Source of the DNA: Pseudomonas sp. K2I15
GTDB lineage: Bacteria; Pseudomonadota; Gammaproteobacteria; Pseudomonadales; Pseudomonadaceae
Direction of reading: 5' to 3'
Assembly (NCBI RefSeq): GCF_002204795.1
Contig: NZ_NIXO01000018.1
Location: 1-64,000, forward strand
DNA length: 64,000 nt
In this document: in pieces, positions 1 through 8,290 of the stretch
Position numbering within the stretch: the stretch's first letter is position 1
How the letters are laid out: the number at the start of each line of letters is the position of its first letter
Translations under genes and position numbers: made by a program
The notes under the pieces: model-generated
The model's input: only the letters and a program-made list of their open reading frames with translations
Databases searched by the model: none
Told to the model about the DNA's origin: nothing

Positions 1-18
1 TCATGTCCAGAGCGGAGA

Positions 19-84
19 GGTGAGTGGCAGCATGGGCTCCCACACGTGCTTTAAGCACTCCGGGCATTCAGCTTGCCACTCACC
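19..84. repeat. Imperfect nested palindrome, non-coding
   Basis: An 11-base arm GGTGAGTGGCA (19-29) is perfectly complementary to TGCCACTCACC (74-84). Inside the loop lies a second small palindrome, GTGCTT-T-AAGCAC (46-58). No convincing gene lies in positions 1-225. The nested stems could be a terminator of a gene left of the window or a structured RNA. I cannot tell which. Confidence 0.3.
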
Positions 85-120
85 GCTCTCACCCTCAGCT
101 TAATCCCGGATCAAGACACA

Positions 121-197
121 AGCGGGCTTGCTCGCGAAGACGGTGGGTCAGTCACGTATGCATTGACCGACACTGCGCTTTCGCGAGCAAGCCCGCT
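121..197. repeat. REP-like inverted repeat
   Basis: Perfect 18-base arms at 121-138 and 180-197, of the form AGCGGGCTTGCTCGCGAA and its complement, with a spacer of about 40 bases. The same arms recur at 9962-10039 and 56572-56663 in this window, so this is a dispersed family of intergenic palindromes typical of fluorescent pseudomonads. It lies just downstream of the aminotransferase stop and may help terminate it or protect its 3' end. Confidence 0.8.
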
Positions 198-225
198 CCC
201 ACATTTGACCTGCGTCGCAGCGAAT

Positions 226-1311
226 TCAGCGTACGACCTGAGCCGCAAACACCTCGCGAAACCGCCGCATCTCGTCAGCATTCCCCACCGTGACCCGCAC
301 CCACTGCGGCCAGTTTTTCCACACGCGCCCAATCCTCACGCCCTGCCCGCCCAGCCGTTCAATGACCTGTTCCGCCGGCCGGCCCACGTCAATCATGAAG
401 CAGTTGCTGTGGGACGCCGTGCACGTGAATCCCCGGGTTTTCAGCCAGGCCACCGTCTCATCCCGCAACCGGGTATTCAGCGCCTTGCGCGCCGGCACCA
501 GTTGCGCATCCTCAAGACTGGCGCGGGCAGCGAGCAAGCTGGCGGCCGCCGGCACGTTATCCCCGCCAAACACCGCCAGTCGTTCCAGCAGCGCCGGGTG
601 ACCGATCGCCAACCCCAGCCGCGCGCCGGCCAGGCCGTAGATTTTCGAGAACGTACGCAGCACCAGCAAGTCGTCATGGTCTTTGACCCACGCCACACAG
701 CTGGGCGCATCGCTGAAGTCGATGTAGGCCTCGTCCACCAGCAAAATGCTGCCTTGGGGTTTGTTCGCCAGCGCCTGCTCGATGGCCTTGACGGGCGTAA
801 GGGTGCCGGTGGGGTTGTTCGGGTTGCAGAGGTAGATCAGGCCGGGCTGGCGGTCAACGGCGAGCATCGCTGGCAGGTCGTGGGCGTGGTCGGCGGTGAG
901 GTCTACTTCGTGCACCGGGGCCTTGCGCGACTCAGCCGCCTGGCGCGGTACTTCGTAGGAAGGCGTCGCCATCACCAGGCTGCGGGTTTCGCTGGTAAAC
1001 GCCAGCACCGCGTAGCGCAACGCGGCCATGGAGCCGGCAAACACCGCCACCTGCTCGTCCAAAATCCCCTGCTGCCTGGCAAACTGTTCGGCCAGCGCGT
1101 ACATGGCCGGGTAAGGGTAGCGGCCCGAGGCGGCAATGCCGCGCTGCATGGCCTGCCGCGCGGCCGGCGATGGGCCGTAGGGGCTTTCGTTGTAGTTGAG
1201 CAGCACCTCGGGCGTCGCCACGGCGGGGCTTGCCTCAGCCCAGTCCAGACGCCCCAGCAACGGCAAGGCCGCGGCCAGTGCGATCAGGGAACGACGGCTC
1301 ACGTTGACCAT
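226..1311 (-). CDS. HisC-like PLP aminotransferase with a Tat-type signal
   Basis: A fold-type I aminotransferase of the histidinol-phosphate aminotransferase type, about 361 residues. Visible motifs are the substrate-side NYNESPYGPSP near residue 39, the NPNNPTG loop, DEAYIDF, and TFSKIYGLAG whose Lys223 should bind PLP. The start at 1311 is chosen because AGGAG lies 7 bases upstream. The protein then opens MVNVSRRSLIALAAALPLLG, a twin-arginine plus hydrophobic stretch that suggests export through Tat. A Tat-exported HisC homologue is unlikely to be the histidine-pathway enzyme, so the substrate is unknown. It appears monocistronic, with a REP-like palindrome downstream. The aminotransferase family is clear; export is inferred from the N-terminus only. 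Confidence 0.85.
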   Translation of the reverse strand: MVNVSRRSLIALAAALPLLGRLDWAEASPAVATPEVLLNYNESPYGPSPAARQAMQRGIAASGRYPYPAMYALAEQFARQQGILDEQVAVFAGSMAALRYAVLAFTSETRSLVMATPSYEVPRQAAESRKAPVHEVDLTADHAHDLPAMLAVDRQPGLIYLCNPNNPTGTLTPVKAIEQALANKPQGSILLVDEAYIDFSDAPSCVAWVKDHDDLLVLRTFSKIYGLAGARLGLAIGHPALLERLAVFGGDNVPAAASLLAARASLEDAQLVPARKALNTRLRDETVAWLKTRGFTCTASHSNCFMIDVGRPAEQVIERLGGQGVRIGRVWKNWPQWVRVTVGNADEMRRFREVFAAQVVR

Positions 1312-1413
1312 GATGAACTCTCCTTGTCGGCTCGCAGCTTCAGGTGCGGGATTCGCCCCCGTTCCTACAGTTGGGTATGACGAGGAAAACACCCGGTGAT
1401 TTACCCGGCCAAC

Positions 1414-1452
1414 AAAAAGCCCCGCGCTTCAGACTGAAGGCGGGGCTTTTTT
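1414..1452. terminator. Intrinsic terminator, left copy
   Basis: The hairpin GCCCCGC-GCTTC...GAAG-GCGGGGC is flanked by A5 on the left and T6 on the right, so it can work in both directions. It sits between two divergently transcribed genes (starts at 1311 and 1673), where no transcript is expected to end. That odd placement is explained if it is a duplicate of the terminator at 2162-2198. Confidence 0.8.
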
Positions 1453-1561
1453 CTGGCAAAACCATCACACAGCAGAAAGACGATCCACCCTATCCGGCAA
1501 CCTTTACACCGAACCTTAGAATTCAGCAGCATAAAAATTCCACAAAGGCGCCAGAAAAAAT

Positions 1562-1587
1562 CTGTGAAACTGTCAATTCTCACAGTT
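1562..1587. promoter_or_regulatory. Possible operator with overlapping inverted repeats
   Basis: Two overlapping inverted repeats lie upstream of the gene at 1673: CTGTGA (1562-1567) with TCACAG (1580-1585), and AACTGT (1568-1573) with ACAGTT (1582-1587). The region is AT-rich and about 90 bases upstream of the start codon. Binding of a regulator is inference only. Confidence 0.3.
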
Positions 1588-1672
1588 ACCAAAGGCCGCG
1601 CGCCTCAATACATTCCTTGGCAGCACTGGGCGGACTCTCCATCCAGGTTCGCGTACTACAAGGAATCGACCC

Positions 1673-2122
1673 ATGAAGAATACAATTTCCACATCGACCG
1701 TCATCGTTGAGCGAGAAGTGGCGGCGGATGTTTCCGTGCTGCAGGATCATCTGAACTTCGCCTCAAACTCCGTCACCGTTGAAAACCAGACAGCTCGGTT
1801 AGTCATAAGAGCCTACCAGACGGCGTTCGCCCCCTTCCGTATCTATCAAATCAGCTTTGGTATTCCTCATGGACTCGAGGCAAAAACCTACCCACTCGGG
1901 ACAGCTGAAAATGGACTACTTGCCCACTATTTGCCACCGAACACGAGCCCTCTGGACTCATACAACGCCATCAGCGGAAGCATCACCTTTTATGAAGCTC
2001 CTTCCCCTACTCGAATCCGTGGAAAGTTCCACTTCGAAGCGCAAAAGTTCGATGAGAATCAGCCTGAAATTGCCCACATCAGAAACGGCACACTGGAGAT
2101 CGAGGTCGATCAAGCCAAGTGA
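1673..2122 (+). CDS. Orphan hypothetical protein, low GC, in a terminator-flanked cassette
   Basis: A 149-residue protein that I do not recognise. It has no signal peptide, membrane segment or cysteine. The sequence has many aromatic and beta-prone segments, such as RIYQISFGIPHG and SITFYEAPSP, followed by GKFHFEA, and suggests a small all-beta cytoplasmic protein. The start is supported by AAGGA 8 bases upstream of ATG. GC content is visibly lower than in the flanking genes, and the gene lies alone between near-identical terminator repeats, both signs of separate acquisition. It is convergent with the cytochrome c gene that ends at 2209. Function unknown. Confidence 0.75.
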   Translation: MKNTISTSTVIVEREVAADVSVLQDHLNFASNSVTVENQTARLVIRAYQTAFAPFRIYQISFGIPHGLEAKTYPLGTAENGLLAHYLPPNTSPLDSYNAISGSITFYEAPSPTRIRGKFHFEAQKFDENQPEIAHIRNGTLEIEVDQAK

Positions 2123-2161
2123 AGTCGGGTGAGCAAACATCCGGAGATTTACCCGGCCAAC

Positions 2162-2198
2162 AAAAAGCCCCGCGCTTCATACCGAAGGCGGGGCTTTT
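2162..2198. terminator. Intrinsic bidirectional terminator, right copy
   Basis: Same hairpin as at 1414-1452 with a changed loop. It lies between the convergent ends of the orphan gene (2122) and the cytochrome c gene (2209) and can serve both. It is probably the ancestral terminator of the dehydrogenase operon. Confidence 0.85.
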
Positions 2199-2208
2199 GC
2201 GTTTCTAC

Positions 2209-3651
2209 CTACTTGGAATGAAAACACCGGTTCAATGCGACTCGCTTGGCCTGCACTTCCCGCAGGTGTTTACGGTGACGCCGCCACAGCACCAGCACGA
2301 TGAGCAGCACCAGCGCCAACAGGCCTCCGCCCCACAGCAGGTACGGCATCGCTGTAATCAACAACGGCGCCTCCCCACCACGGCACAGGCTGGTCACTTC
2401 GTCGGAACTGACGCTCAGCGCCGGGTTGCCGAAGGTTTGCAGGCTGTAGTTGGCGATGGCGGCGATTTGCGCGTCGTTCAGGTCGCCGCCCAGGGCCGGC
2501 ATGCTCACTGCGCCGTCGGCACCTTTACGGTCGATGCCCGCGATGATCGCCATCACCAGGTTGTTGGCCTGGTTGCCGTTGAGCGCGGTGTTTAGGCTCA
2601 GGGACGGGTAGAACTTGTCAGCACTGCCCTGGCCATCGCGGCCGTGGCAACTGGAGCACGCCGAGTTGTAGAGCCGCGCGCCATTCAGGCCGGTGGCGTC
2701 GACCAGTGAGGCCTGGTCGCCCTGGCCGGTTTCCAGGGTGCTCATGGCCACCGGTGTGACTTTGCGCACTACCCGTTCGGTCTGCCCGGGATCGCGGATC
2801 GGCGGCACGGTGTGCAGGTAGGCCGCCATGGCGTGCAGGTCGCTGTCGCTGAGGTAGCGCAGGCTGTTTTCCACCGCTTCGGCCATGCCGCCAGCCGCCT
2901 GGGCCTTGTCGGCGAGGTGACCGTTTTTCAGGAAGTTGACCAGGTCATCTTCGCTCCAGTCTCCCAGGCCGCTGACCTTGTCGGAGGTGATATTCGGCGC
3001 GACCCAGCCGCCCAGTTTGGCACCGGCCAGGTACTGGCTGTTGTTCTCGGCCATCAAGGCGTTACGCGGGGTGTGGCAGGCGCCGCAGTGGGCCAGGTTG
3101 TCCACCAGGTACTGGCCACGGCGGGTCTGTTCGTTGGCGCCGGGCTTGGGCACAAAACCCTGGCTGTCGAGGAACACCAGGTTCCAGCCGAACATCAGTT
3201 GGCGGATGTTGAACGGGAACGCCAGGTGCGTTTCCGGCACCGGCTGGTCCACGGCTTTGACGCCCTGTTGCAGGTACACATACAAGGCGTGGATGTCGTC
3301 ATCGCTCATGCCTTGGTACGAGGTGTAAGGCATCGCCGGGTACAGGTGCTGGCCCTTGGCGTTGATGCCTTTGCGCAAGGCGTCCGCCAGTTGCTGCTCG
3401 GTGTAGTCGCCGATGCCGTAGGCCTTGGACGGGGTGATGTTGCTGGAGATGATCTTGCCCATGGGCGAGTCGATCACATACCCACCGGCCAGCGGCGCGC
3501 CGCCATGTTCGGCGGTGCGGTGACAGGCTTCGCAATCGCCGGCACGGGCCACATAGGCGCCTTTCTGGATCAGTGCAGCGGTGTCTTCAGCGGCGAATAC
3601 CGGCAACGCGGCAAGCAGCAAGGCCAGCAACGGTAATTTAAGCAATCCCAT
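2209..3651 (-). CDS. Tri-haem cytochrome c subunit of membrane FAD dehydrogenase
   Basis: 480 residues with a signal peptide (LLALLLAALPVFAAED) and three CxxCH haem c sites: CEACH, CGACH and CSSCH. A C-terminal hydrophobic segment (about residues 435-460) followed by a basic tail anchors it in the inner membrane. This is the architecture of the cytochrome subunit of bacterial FAD-dependent alcohol, gluconate, sorbitol and fructose dehydrogenases, which passes electrons from the flavoprotein to ubiquinone. It is the last gene of a three-gene operon and starts 3 bases after the large-subunit stop. GAGG lies upstream of its ATG. The partner subunits point to a sugar or polyol substrate. Confidence 0.93.
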   Translation of the reverse strand: MGLLKLPLLALLLAALPVFAAEDTAALIQKGAYVARAGDCEACHRTAEHGGAPLAGGYVIDSPMGKIISSNITPSKAYGIGDYTEQQLADALRKGINAKGQHLYPAMPYTSYQGMSDDDIHALYVYLQQGVKAVDQPVPETHLAFPFNIRQLMFGWNLVFLDSQGFVPKPGANEQTRRGQYLVDNLAHCGACHTPRNALMAENNSQYLAGAKLGGWVAPNITSDKVSGLGDWSEDDLVNFLKNGHLADKAQAAGGMAEAVENSLRYLSDSDLHAMAAYLHTVPPIRDPGQTERVVRKVTPVAMSTLETGQGDQASLVDATGLNGARLYNSACSSCHGRDGQGSADKFYPSLSLNTALNGNQANNLVMAIIAGIDRKGADGAVSMPALGGDLNDAQIAAIANYSLQTFGNPALSVSSDEVTSLCRGGEAPLLITAMPYLLWGGGLLALVLLIVLVLWRRHRKHLREVQAKRVALNRCFHSK

Positions 3652-3654
3652 GGC

Positions 3655-5244
3655 CTAGACCTCCCGCGCGATGATGTCGGCCATACGGATACTCAGCGCC
3701 ACGCCGGCCAGGGTCGGGTTGATGGTGCCGGAGGCCGGAATCACTCCGGTGGTGGCGAGGAACAGGTTGGCGTGGTCGTGGGTGCGGCACTCGTGGTTGA
3801 CCACCGAGTCCTTGGGGTTGGCACCCATAATCACGGTGCCCATCAGGTGGTCGCGGTTCTGGTAGCCGGTGTTGTCTTCCACCACCGTGCCGCCCATCAG
3901 TTGCACGAAGTGCGCATAGTCTTCGGTAACGCCGGCCTTGGCCGCCTTCACGTAGTCGCCCACCTCGTAATTGACCACCAGCATCGGAATGCCCAGGGCG
4001 TCCTTGCGGGTGCGGCTGGGGCGCACGGTGTTGGTCTGCAATGGCAGGGTTTCATACACGGTGGACACGTCGACCCAACGCGCCGCGTCGTGGCGGATGC
4101 GCTCGTCCAGTTCCTTACCGTACACGCCCTGGGCGATCAGCCGTTTGGCCACGGCGATGTTCGGCACGTTGTTGGAGATCGAGTGTTTGACCGACGCCCG
4201 TTCCTTGCGGAACTCGCCGTCGCGGCGATTGAAAATCCCGCCCTGCTGCACGGCCCCGCGTCCCGGCCACAACGGCTCGTCGGCGATAAATTGCAGGCCT
4301 TGGCCGGTGTGGTCCATCAGGTTGCGACCGACCTGGTCGGAGGCGTTGGCCACCTCGGAAATCAGCAGCAACTTGGGGGTTTCCAGGCCATGGGCGGCGA
4401 CGATGAAGTACTTGGCCGTGAGCCGCACATCGGCGCCGGTGGAGCTGCGGTAATGGATGGCGACGATCTTGTCGTCTGCGCCTTTTTCCAGCTTGTAGGC
4501 GGTGGCGTCGGTGATCAGTTTGGCGCCGGCCTGTTCGGCGTGGCGGGCGTGCACATCGCCGCTGTACATCGCGCCGATGGGGCAGACCGGCATGCAGTTG
4601 TTGTTGCCGCTGCACGCCGGGCGCCCGTCGTAGGGTTCGGTGGCGCGGCCGTTGGGCTCATGGATAAAGTGATAACCCGCCGGGGCCATGCGTTCGCGCA
4701 AGCGCTGGAACAGGTAGGTATCGCCTTCCGGCGCCATCGGATAGGGGCTTGAGCGCGGCGGGAAAGCGCCACCGCCCTGCCCGCTCTGGTCCTGGGTGTC
4801 GCTGCCGCATACGCCCAGGGCAATTTCTGCGCGCACGTAATAGGGTTCCAGCTCGCTGTATTCCAGCGGCCAGTCGCGACCTACGCCGTACAGCGTCTTG
4901 AGTTTCATGTCGTTGGGCAAGTAACGCCAGCACGCCGCTGCCCAGTGCCAGGTGGTGCCGCCCACCAGTTTCAACATGCCGGGGCGGAACTCGAAAGAAC
5001 CGGTGTTTTCGATGTATTGCTCATCATAAGAATGATGGGCCCACGGCTCATTCGGATACGGTGAGTTGTAATTGCCCTTGTTCGACGAATTACGGAAGTT
5101 CTCGACTATCTTCCAGCGGGGAATATGTTCACCCGCTTCCAGAATAATCACCGACTTGCCGAGTTTGGCCAATTCAAATGCTGCGTTACTGCCTAATGCG
5201 CCGGAGCCAACCACAATGACATCGGCGTCAAAATCCTGATTCAT
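3655..5244 (-). CDS. GMC-family FAD dehydrogenase large subunit (sorbitol/fructose type)
   Basis: 529 residues. The N-terminal dinucleotide fold is VIVVGSGALGSNAAFELA, followed by LEAGEH and the GGTTWHWAA flavin region. A cysteine cluster (CSGNNNCMPVCPIGAMYSG) typical of the gluconate/sorbitol/fructose dehydrogenase branch may hold an Fe-S centre. The C-terminal GMC motif includes PASGTINPTLAGVAL. There is no signal peptide. In this family the flavoprotein is carried across by its Tat-signal small subunit and faces the periplasm. AAGG lies 7 bases before the ATG. Gluconate, 2-ketogluconate, sorbitol or fructose are all possible substrates, and sequence reading alone does not separate them. 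Confidence 0.92.
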   Translation of the reverse strand: MNQDFDADVIVVGSGALGSNAAFELAKLGKSVIILEAGEHIPRWKIVENFRNSSNKGNYNSPYPNEPWAHHSYDEQYIENTGSFEFRPGMLKLVGGTTWHWAAACWRYLPNDMKLKTLYGVGRDWPLEYSELEPYYVRAEIALGVCGSDTQDQSGQGGGAFPPRSSPYPMAPEGDTYLFQRLRERMAPAGYHFIHEPNGRATEPYDGRPACSGNNNCMPVCPIGAMYSGDVHARHAEQAGAKLITDATAYKLEKGADDKIVAIHYRSSTGADVRLTAKYFIVAAHGLETPKLLLISEVANASDQVGRNLMDHTGQGLQFIADEPLWPGRGAVQQGGIFNRRDGEFRKERASVKHSISNNVPNIAVAKRLIAQGVYGKELDERIRHDAARWVDVSTVYETLPLQTNTVRPSRTRKDALGIPMLVVNYEVGDYVKAAKAGVTEDYAHFVQLMGGTVVEDNTGYQNRDHLMGTVIMGANPKDSVVNHECRTHDHANLFLATTGVIPASGTINPTLAGVALSIRMADIIAREV

Positions 5245-5258
5245 AAAAGTGCCTTGTC

Positions 5259-5795
5259 TTAGTCGTTGGCCAGCGTGGCCGGAGGATTAACCCAGTAATT
5301 GGTTTTTCCTCGGGAATACGTCGGGATCACCGTGGCGTCTGCGGTTGGCGCATAGGCCAGGGCGCCGGTGAAGGTCACCAGCCGCGTGCCGTCGGTGGCG
5401 CGCAGGGACACCGGGGTGCCGGTGTAGCCCAGGTACCAGGCCGAGACGATTTTCTGCGTCGTATCCTTGACCACCGCGTCGCGGTAGAACGGGCTGCCAG
5501 ACAACTGGCTGACGCTGCGCAGGTGATGCTGGCCGACCTTGCTCCACAAGGCTTTCATCTTCTGGGGGAATGCTGGGTCGTTCTGGGTGCACTGGGCCAG
5601 GATGCGCAAGGACAAGGCGGCATCCAGGCTCGGACGTTCGAGGAGGAACATCGATAATTGGCGGAAGGATTCAATGTCGTCGCTGGCCGCGCTGCTGACA
5701 TCCTGCGCCAACGCAGAACCTGCCCACAGCGGGGCAAACAGGCCGGCACCGGTCAAGGCTGCGCCTGAATATAGGAGTTTTCTTCGGGTTATCAC
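5259..5795 (-). CDS. Small subunit of FAD sugar dehydrogenase, Tat signal
   Basis: About 178 residues, of the sorbitol-dehydrogenase small-subunit type (FAD-SLDH/fructose dehydrogenase gamma family). I chose the GTG at 5795 because AGGAG lies exactly 7 bases upstream. It gives MITRRKLLYSGAALTGAGLF, a twin-arginine signal. Upstream in-frame starts (ATG 5810, GTG 5852) lack a good ribosome site. The family's role is to chaperone the FAD subunit and carry it through Tat. It is the first gene of the three-gene operon and ends 14 bases before the large subunit. Conserved C-terminal features such as AWYLGYTG and YSRGKTNYWVNPP agree with the family. Confidence 0.9.
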   Translation of the reverse strand: MITRRKLLYSGAALTGAGLFAPLWAGSALAQDVSSAASDDIESFRQLSMFLLERPSLDAALSLRILAQCTQNDPAFPQKMKALWSKVGQHHLRSVSQLSGSPFYRDAVVKDTTQKIVSAWYLGYTGTPVSLRATDGTRLVTFTGALAYAPTADATVIPTYSRGKTNYWVNPPATLAND

Positions 5796-6051
5796 GGGAT
5801 ATCTCCTCATGAGTCGAACAACTATCGGCGCATGGGCCAAGTTCGACTTCACTGCAAAAGGCTGAGTACTTCGTTCACGGAGGTTGAACGGACTTTAAGA
5901 GCCCTTTTTATAACTGCCAGGAGAACGCCAAGCTGTCATGCAGCTTGTTAATTATGAAGATGAGCAATAGCGCGACCATCTATAACAGCCGCTTAAACAC
6001 CGTACAGCAATTTATCCCGTAATAACATGAAACATCCCCACGGATGATTGC

Positions 6052-7407
6052 TCAGTTGCGCAGGTAATCAGCGATGGGGTACTTCGCGCATAAGGTTTGG
6101 GCCCGCAAATACAAGGCTTCCCGCGTGGAGGGGTCGAGGGTGTACTTGTGCTCGTTGAGCGGCGTGACCGCGTCGAGTACGCGGCAAATCAGGTCGACGA
6201 CCTGGCGGCATCCGTGGGCATCGATGTGGCGTTGCGCCAGGGAACCGGTGCCGATACACAACCCGTTGGCGACGAATGACGGGCGCGCCTCCCCCGGTGC
6301 GCGGTGCTTATCCACGGTGATGCCGCACTGCTCCAGCGCCGCCTGGGCGATGGTACCGGTGATGCCACCACGCAAGCGGATCAGGACCGAGTGGTTCTCA
6401 CTGCGCCCGCCTGTAACCTCGTAGTCACAGTCTTGAAACGCGCTGGCCAATTCATCGGCAGTGGTGCGAACCCGCGCCATCCAGGCATCGAATTCTGCTG
6501 ACATTGCGTAGCCGAACGCGGCCGCTTTCGCCGCGATCATGTTGAAGGCCGGCGCGCCCTGCATCCGTGGGAACACCGCTTGGTCGAGGAGCCGGCTGAA
6601 CGTGGTCTTGAGGCCGGGCACCTTGGTTTCAGCGTCGCGCCCGGAAAGGATCAGGCCGCCACGCGGGCCGCCAAGCTGGCGGTGGGTGCACAGCGTGGTG
6701 ACGTGGGCCGCATTGACCGGGCTCGGATGGCGCCCGGTGGCGACCAGGCCGGCGATTGTCGAAATGTCCGCCAGCAGGATCGCTCCGGCTTCGTCGGCAA
6801 TCGCGCGGAACCGCTCGAAATCAATGATGTGCGAATAGGCCGTCGCACCGCAGATGATCACCCGCGGGCGATGAGCCAGCGCCAATGTGCGCACCTGGTC
6901 GTAGTCGATAAGACCCTTGGAGGTGGTGCCGTACCTGAGCGCCTTGTAGTACGCGCCGGTGAACGCCACAGGGCTGCCATGGCTCAGGTGCCCGCCGTGG
7001 TCCGTAGCCATGCCGAGCACCGTGTCTCCCGGCTCCAGCAAGGCCGCCAGCACCTGGTAGTTGGCGGTGGACGCGGAATGAGATTGCACGCCGGCGTATT
7101 GCGCACCGAACAGCTCACACGCTCGGCGGACAGCCAGGGACTCGACCCGGTCGGCATTCTCGCACCCGGCGTGATGACGCCGGCCGGGTGTGCCCTCTGC
7201 GGTCACGTTGACCAGCACCGAGGCAGACGCCGCCAGGATATGCGGCTTCACTGCGCAGGACGAAGAGGCGAGTGACAGGGTTTGGTGTTGGCGCGTGACT
7301 TCCGCATCCAGCAGCCCCGCCAGCTCCGCGTCTTCTGCCCGTAGATCCGCCCGCCCTCGTTGCAGCAGGCCGGCGTGGTGGGTAAGTGGTTGCGTGTTGA
7401 CTGTCAT
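6052..7407 (-). CDS. SHMT-like PLP-fold protein lacking the catalytic lysine
   Basis: 451 residues, aligning by eye with serine hydroxymethyltransferase along its whole length: EGTPGRRHHAGCENAD, FGAQYAGVQSHSAS, LLEPGDTVLGM, DHGGHLSHG, ADISTIAGLVATG, GGPRGG. Key positions differ. The Schiff-base lysine of THK is arginine here (Arg243 in CTHRQLGGPRGG; codon CGC read on the minus strand). The DxxH histidine is threonine (DIST), the YYGG tyrosines are HH, and the substrate-carboxylate arginine near IRIGT is cysteine (LCIGT). It therefore cannot work as a normal SHMT. The ATG at 7407 has GGAAGGA upstream. It is divergent from an Xre regulator and a VUT transporter, with which it may form a functional unit. 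Role unknown. Confidence 0.88.
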   Translation of the reverse strand: MTVNTQPLTHHAGLLQRGRADLRAEDAELAGLLDAEVTRQHQTLSLASSSCAVKPHILAASASVLVNVTAEGTPGRRHHAGCENADRVESLAVRRACELFGAQYAGVQSHSASTANYQVLAALLEPGDTVLGMATDHGGHLSHGSPVAFTGAYYKALRYGTTSKGLIDYDQVRTLALAHRPRVIICGATAYSHIIDFERFRAIADEAGAILLADISTIAGLVATGRHPSPVNAAHVTTLCTHRQLGGPRGGLILSGRDAETKVPGLKTTFSRLLDQAVFPRMQGAPAFNMIAAKAAAFGYAMSAEFDAWMARVRTTADELASAFQDCDYEVTGGRSENHSVLIRLRGGITGTIAQAALEQCGITVDKHRAPGEARPSFVANGLCIGTGSLAQRHIDAHGCRQVVDLICRVLDAVTPLNEHKYTLDPSTREALYLRAQTLCAKYPIADYLRN

Positions 7408-7684
7408 AGTCGTGTGTTCCTTCCCTGAAAATCCCGTTCGCCTTTCCATTGGGCGCAGGGCAATTAAGCAGAAAAATGAACATTTTCCAAATTAAATGAT
7501 TCTTTTTGGCTGAGCATGGGGGACAAGGCACGGTTTTCCCTGGCTGGATGCTGGCCAATCGCCAAAAAGCTGATCACGGTCTTTATTCTTGTAGCGGGCG
7601 CATGCAACACTTCGCGCCGCGGCGAAGCACGCACCCCAGCGCAACATGGACGCTCTGTGAAAAACATAAGGATGTGGTGGGCAC

Positions 7685-8290
7685 TTGATTCATAGAAAAG
7701 AACGCACCGAGTATTTGAAGAGCAACATCAAATACCTGATCAAAAGCCGCGGAGAGACGCAGCTGTCGTTGTGCAACGCGGCCGGCCTGACCAGAACCAC
7801 GATCTACAATATTCTGGAAGGCAAGGTCGTCAACGTACAGCAGTCCACCGTGCGCAAAATCTCGGATTTCTTTGGTGTGTCTTATGAAGAAATCGAGACC
7901 CTCGATTTTGAAGAGAAAGAGATCATCGACAGCAGTATTTCCCCTCAGGGAAATATGAACCCCGCTGCCGTGCCGATCATCAAGCAAAGCCTGGTGCTGA
8001 CGAGCATGGACAAGCGCATTGGCGAACTGGCCACGCTGTACCCGCTGACCTACTACTTCGGCACTTCCTACAACTTGATTGGCGTTTTGCTGGAGAGTGA
8101 GATCCCTGGCGTGAATGAGCCTGGCGACCTGCTGATCGTGCAGAAGGGCTCGTCGAGCGACGATAAAGAAAAGCTGGTATACGACCGCGCAACCCAAAAA
8201 CTGTTTATCACGGATGAAGCCTGCGTGAGCTCGGATCGTATCTGTGTGGTGGGAGATATTGTCGAGGAGCGTTTCAATGACCACGTATGA
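7685..8290 (+). CDS. Xre-type HTH regulator with S24/LexA-like C-terminal domain
   Basis: 201 residues. Residues 10-60 form a helix-turn-helix (SRGETQLSLCNAAGLTRTT, then IYNILEGK). The C-terminal half (about 95-195) resembles the LexA/S24 fold (VNEPGDLLIVQKG, then KLFITDEACVSSDRICVVGDIVE), without an obvious Ser-Lys protease pair. The start is uncertain: the frame opens just upstream and only a TTG (7685) precedes the HTH, with AAGGA 12 bases before it. The 3' end overlaps the next gene by 14 bases, so the two are translationally coupled. It is divergent from the SHMT-like gene and is the likely regulator of both. Lower GC than average. Confidence 0.8.
   Translation: MIHRKERTEYLKSNIKYLIKSRGETQLSLCNAAGLTRTTIYNILEGKVVNVQQSTVRKISDFFGVSYEEIETLDFEEKEIIDSSISPQGNMNPAAVPIIKQSLVLTSMDKRIGELATLYPLTYYFGTSYNLIGVLLESEIPGVNEPGDLLIVQKGSSSDDKEKLVYDRATQKLFITDEACVSSDRICVVGDIVEERFNDHV

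Larger units (their letters stand above)
1393..2198. repeat. 58-bp direct repeats flanking an orphan gene
   Basis: Positions 1393-1450 and 2141-2198 match at 55 of 58 bases by eye (mismatches at 1397/2145 and two in the hairpin loop). Each copy contains a complete terminator hairpin. Between them lies one low-GC gene (1673-2122). The arrangement looks like a cassette of about 750 bp that arrived or expanded by recombination between the terminator copies. Confidence 0.75.

Noticed and set aside
73..1380. 435-residue open frame on the plus strand opposite the aminotransferase
   Set aside because: It is antisense to a gene with clear family motifs and a ribosome site; the translation is Arg/His/Gly-rich shadow sequence.
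7408..7684. Possible preQ1 riboswitch, given the nearby queC and VUT transporter
   Set aside because: No preQ1-I or preQ1-II consensus could be found in this leader; the transporter start is also buried in the regulator gene.
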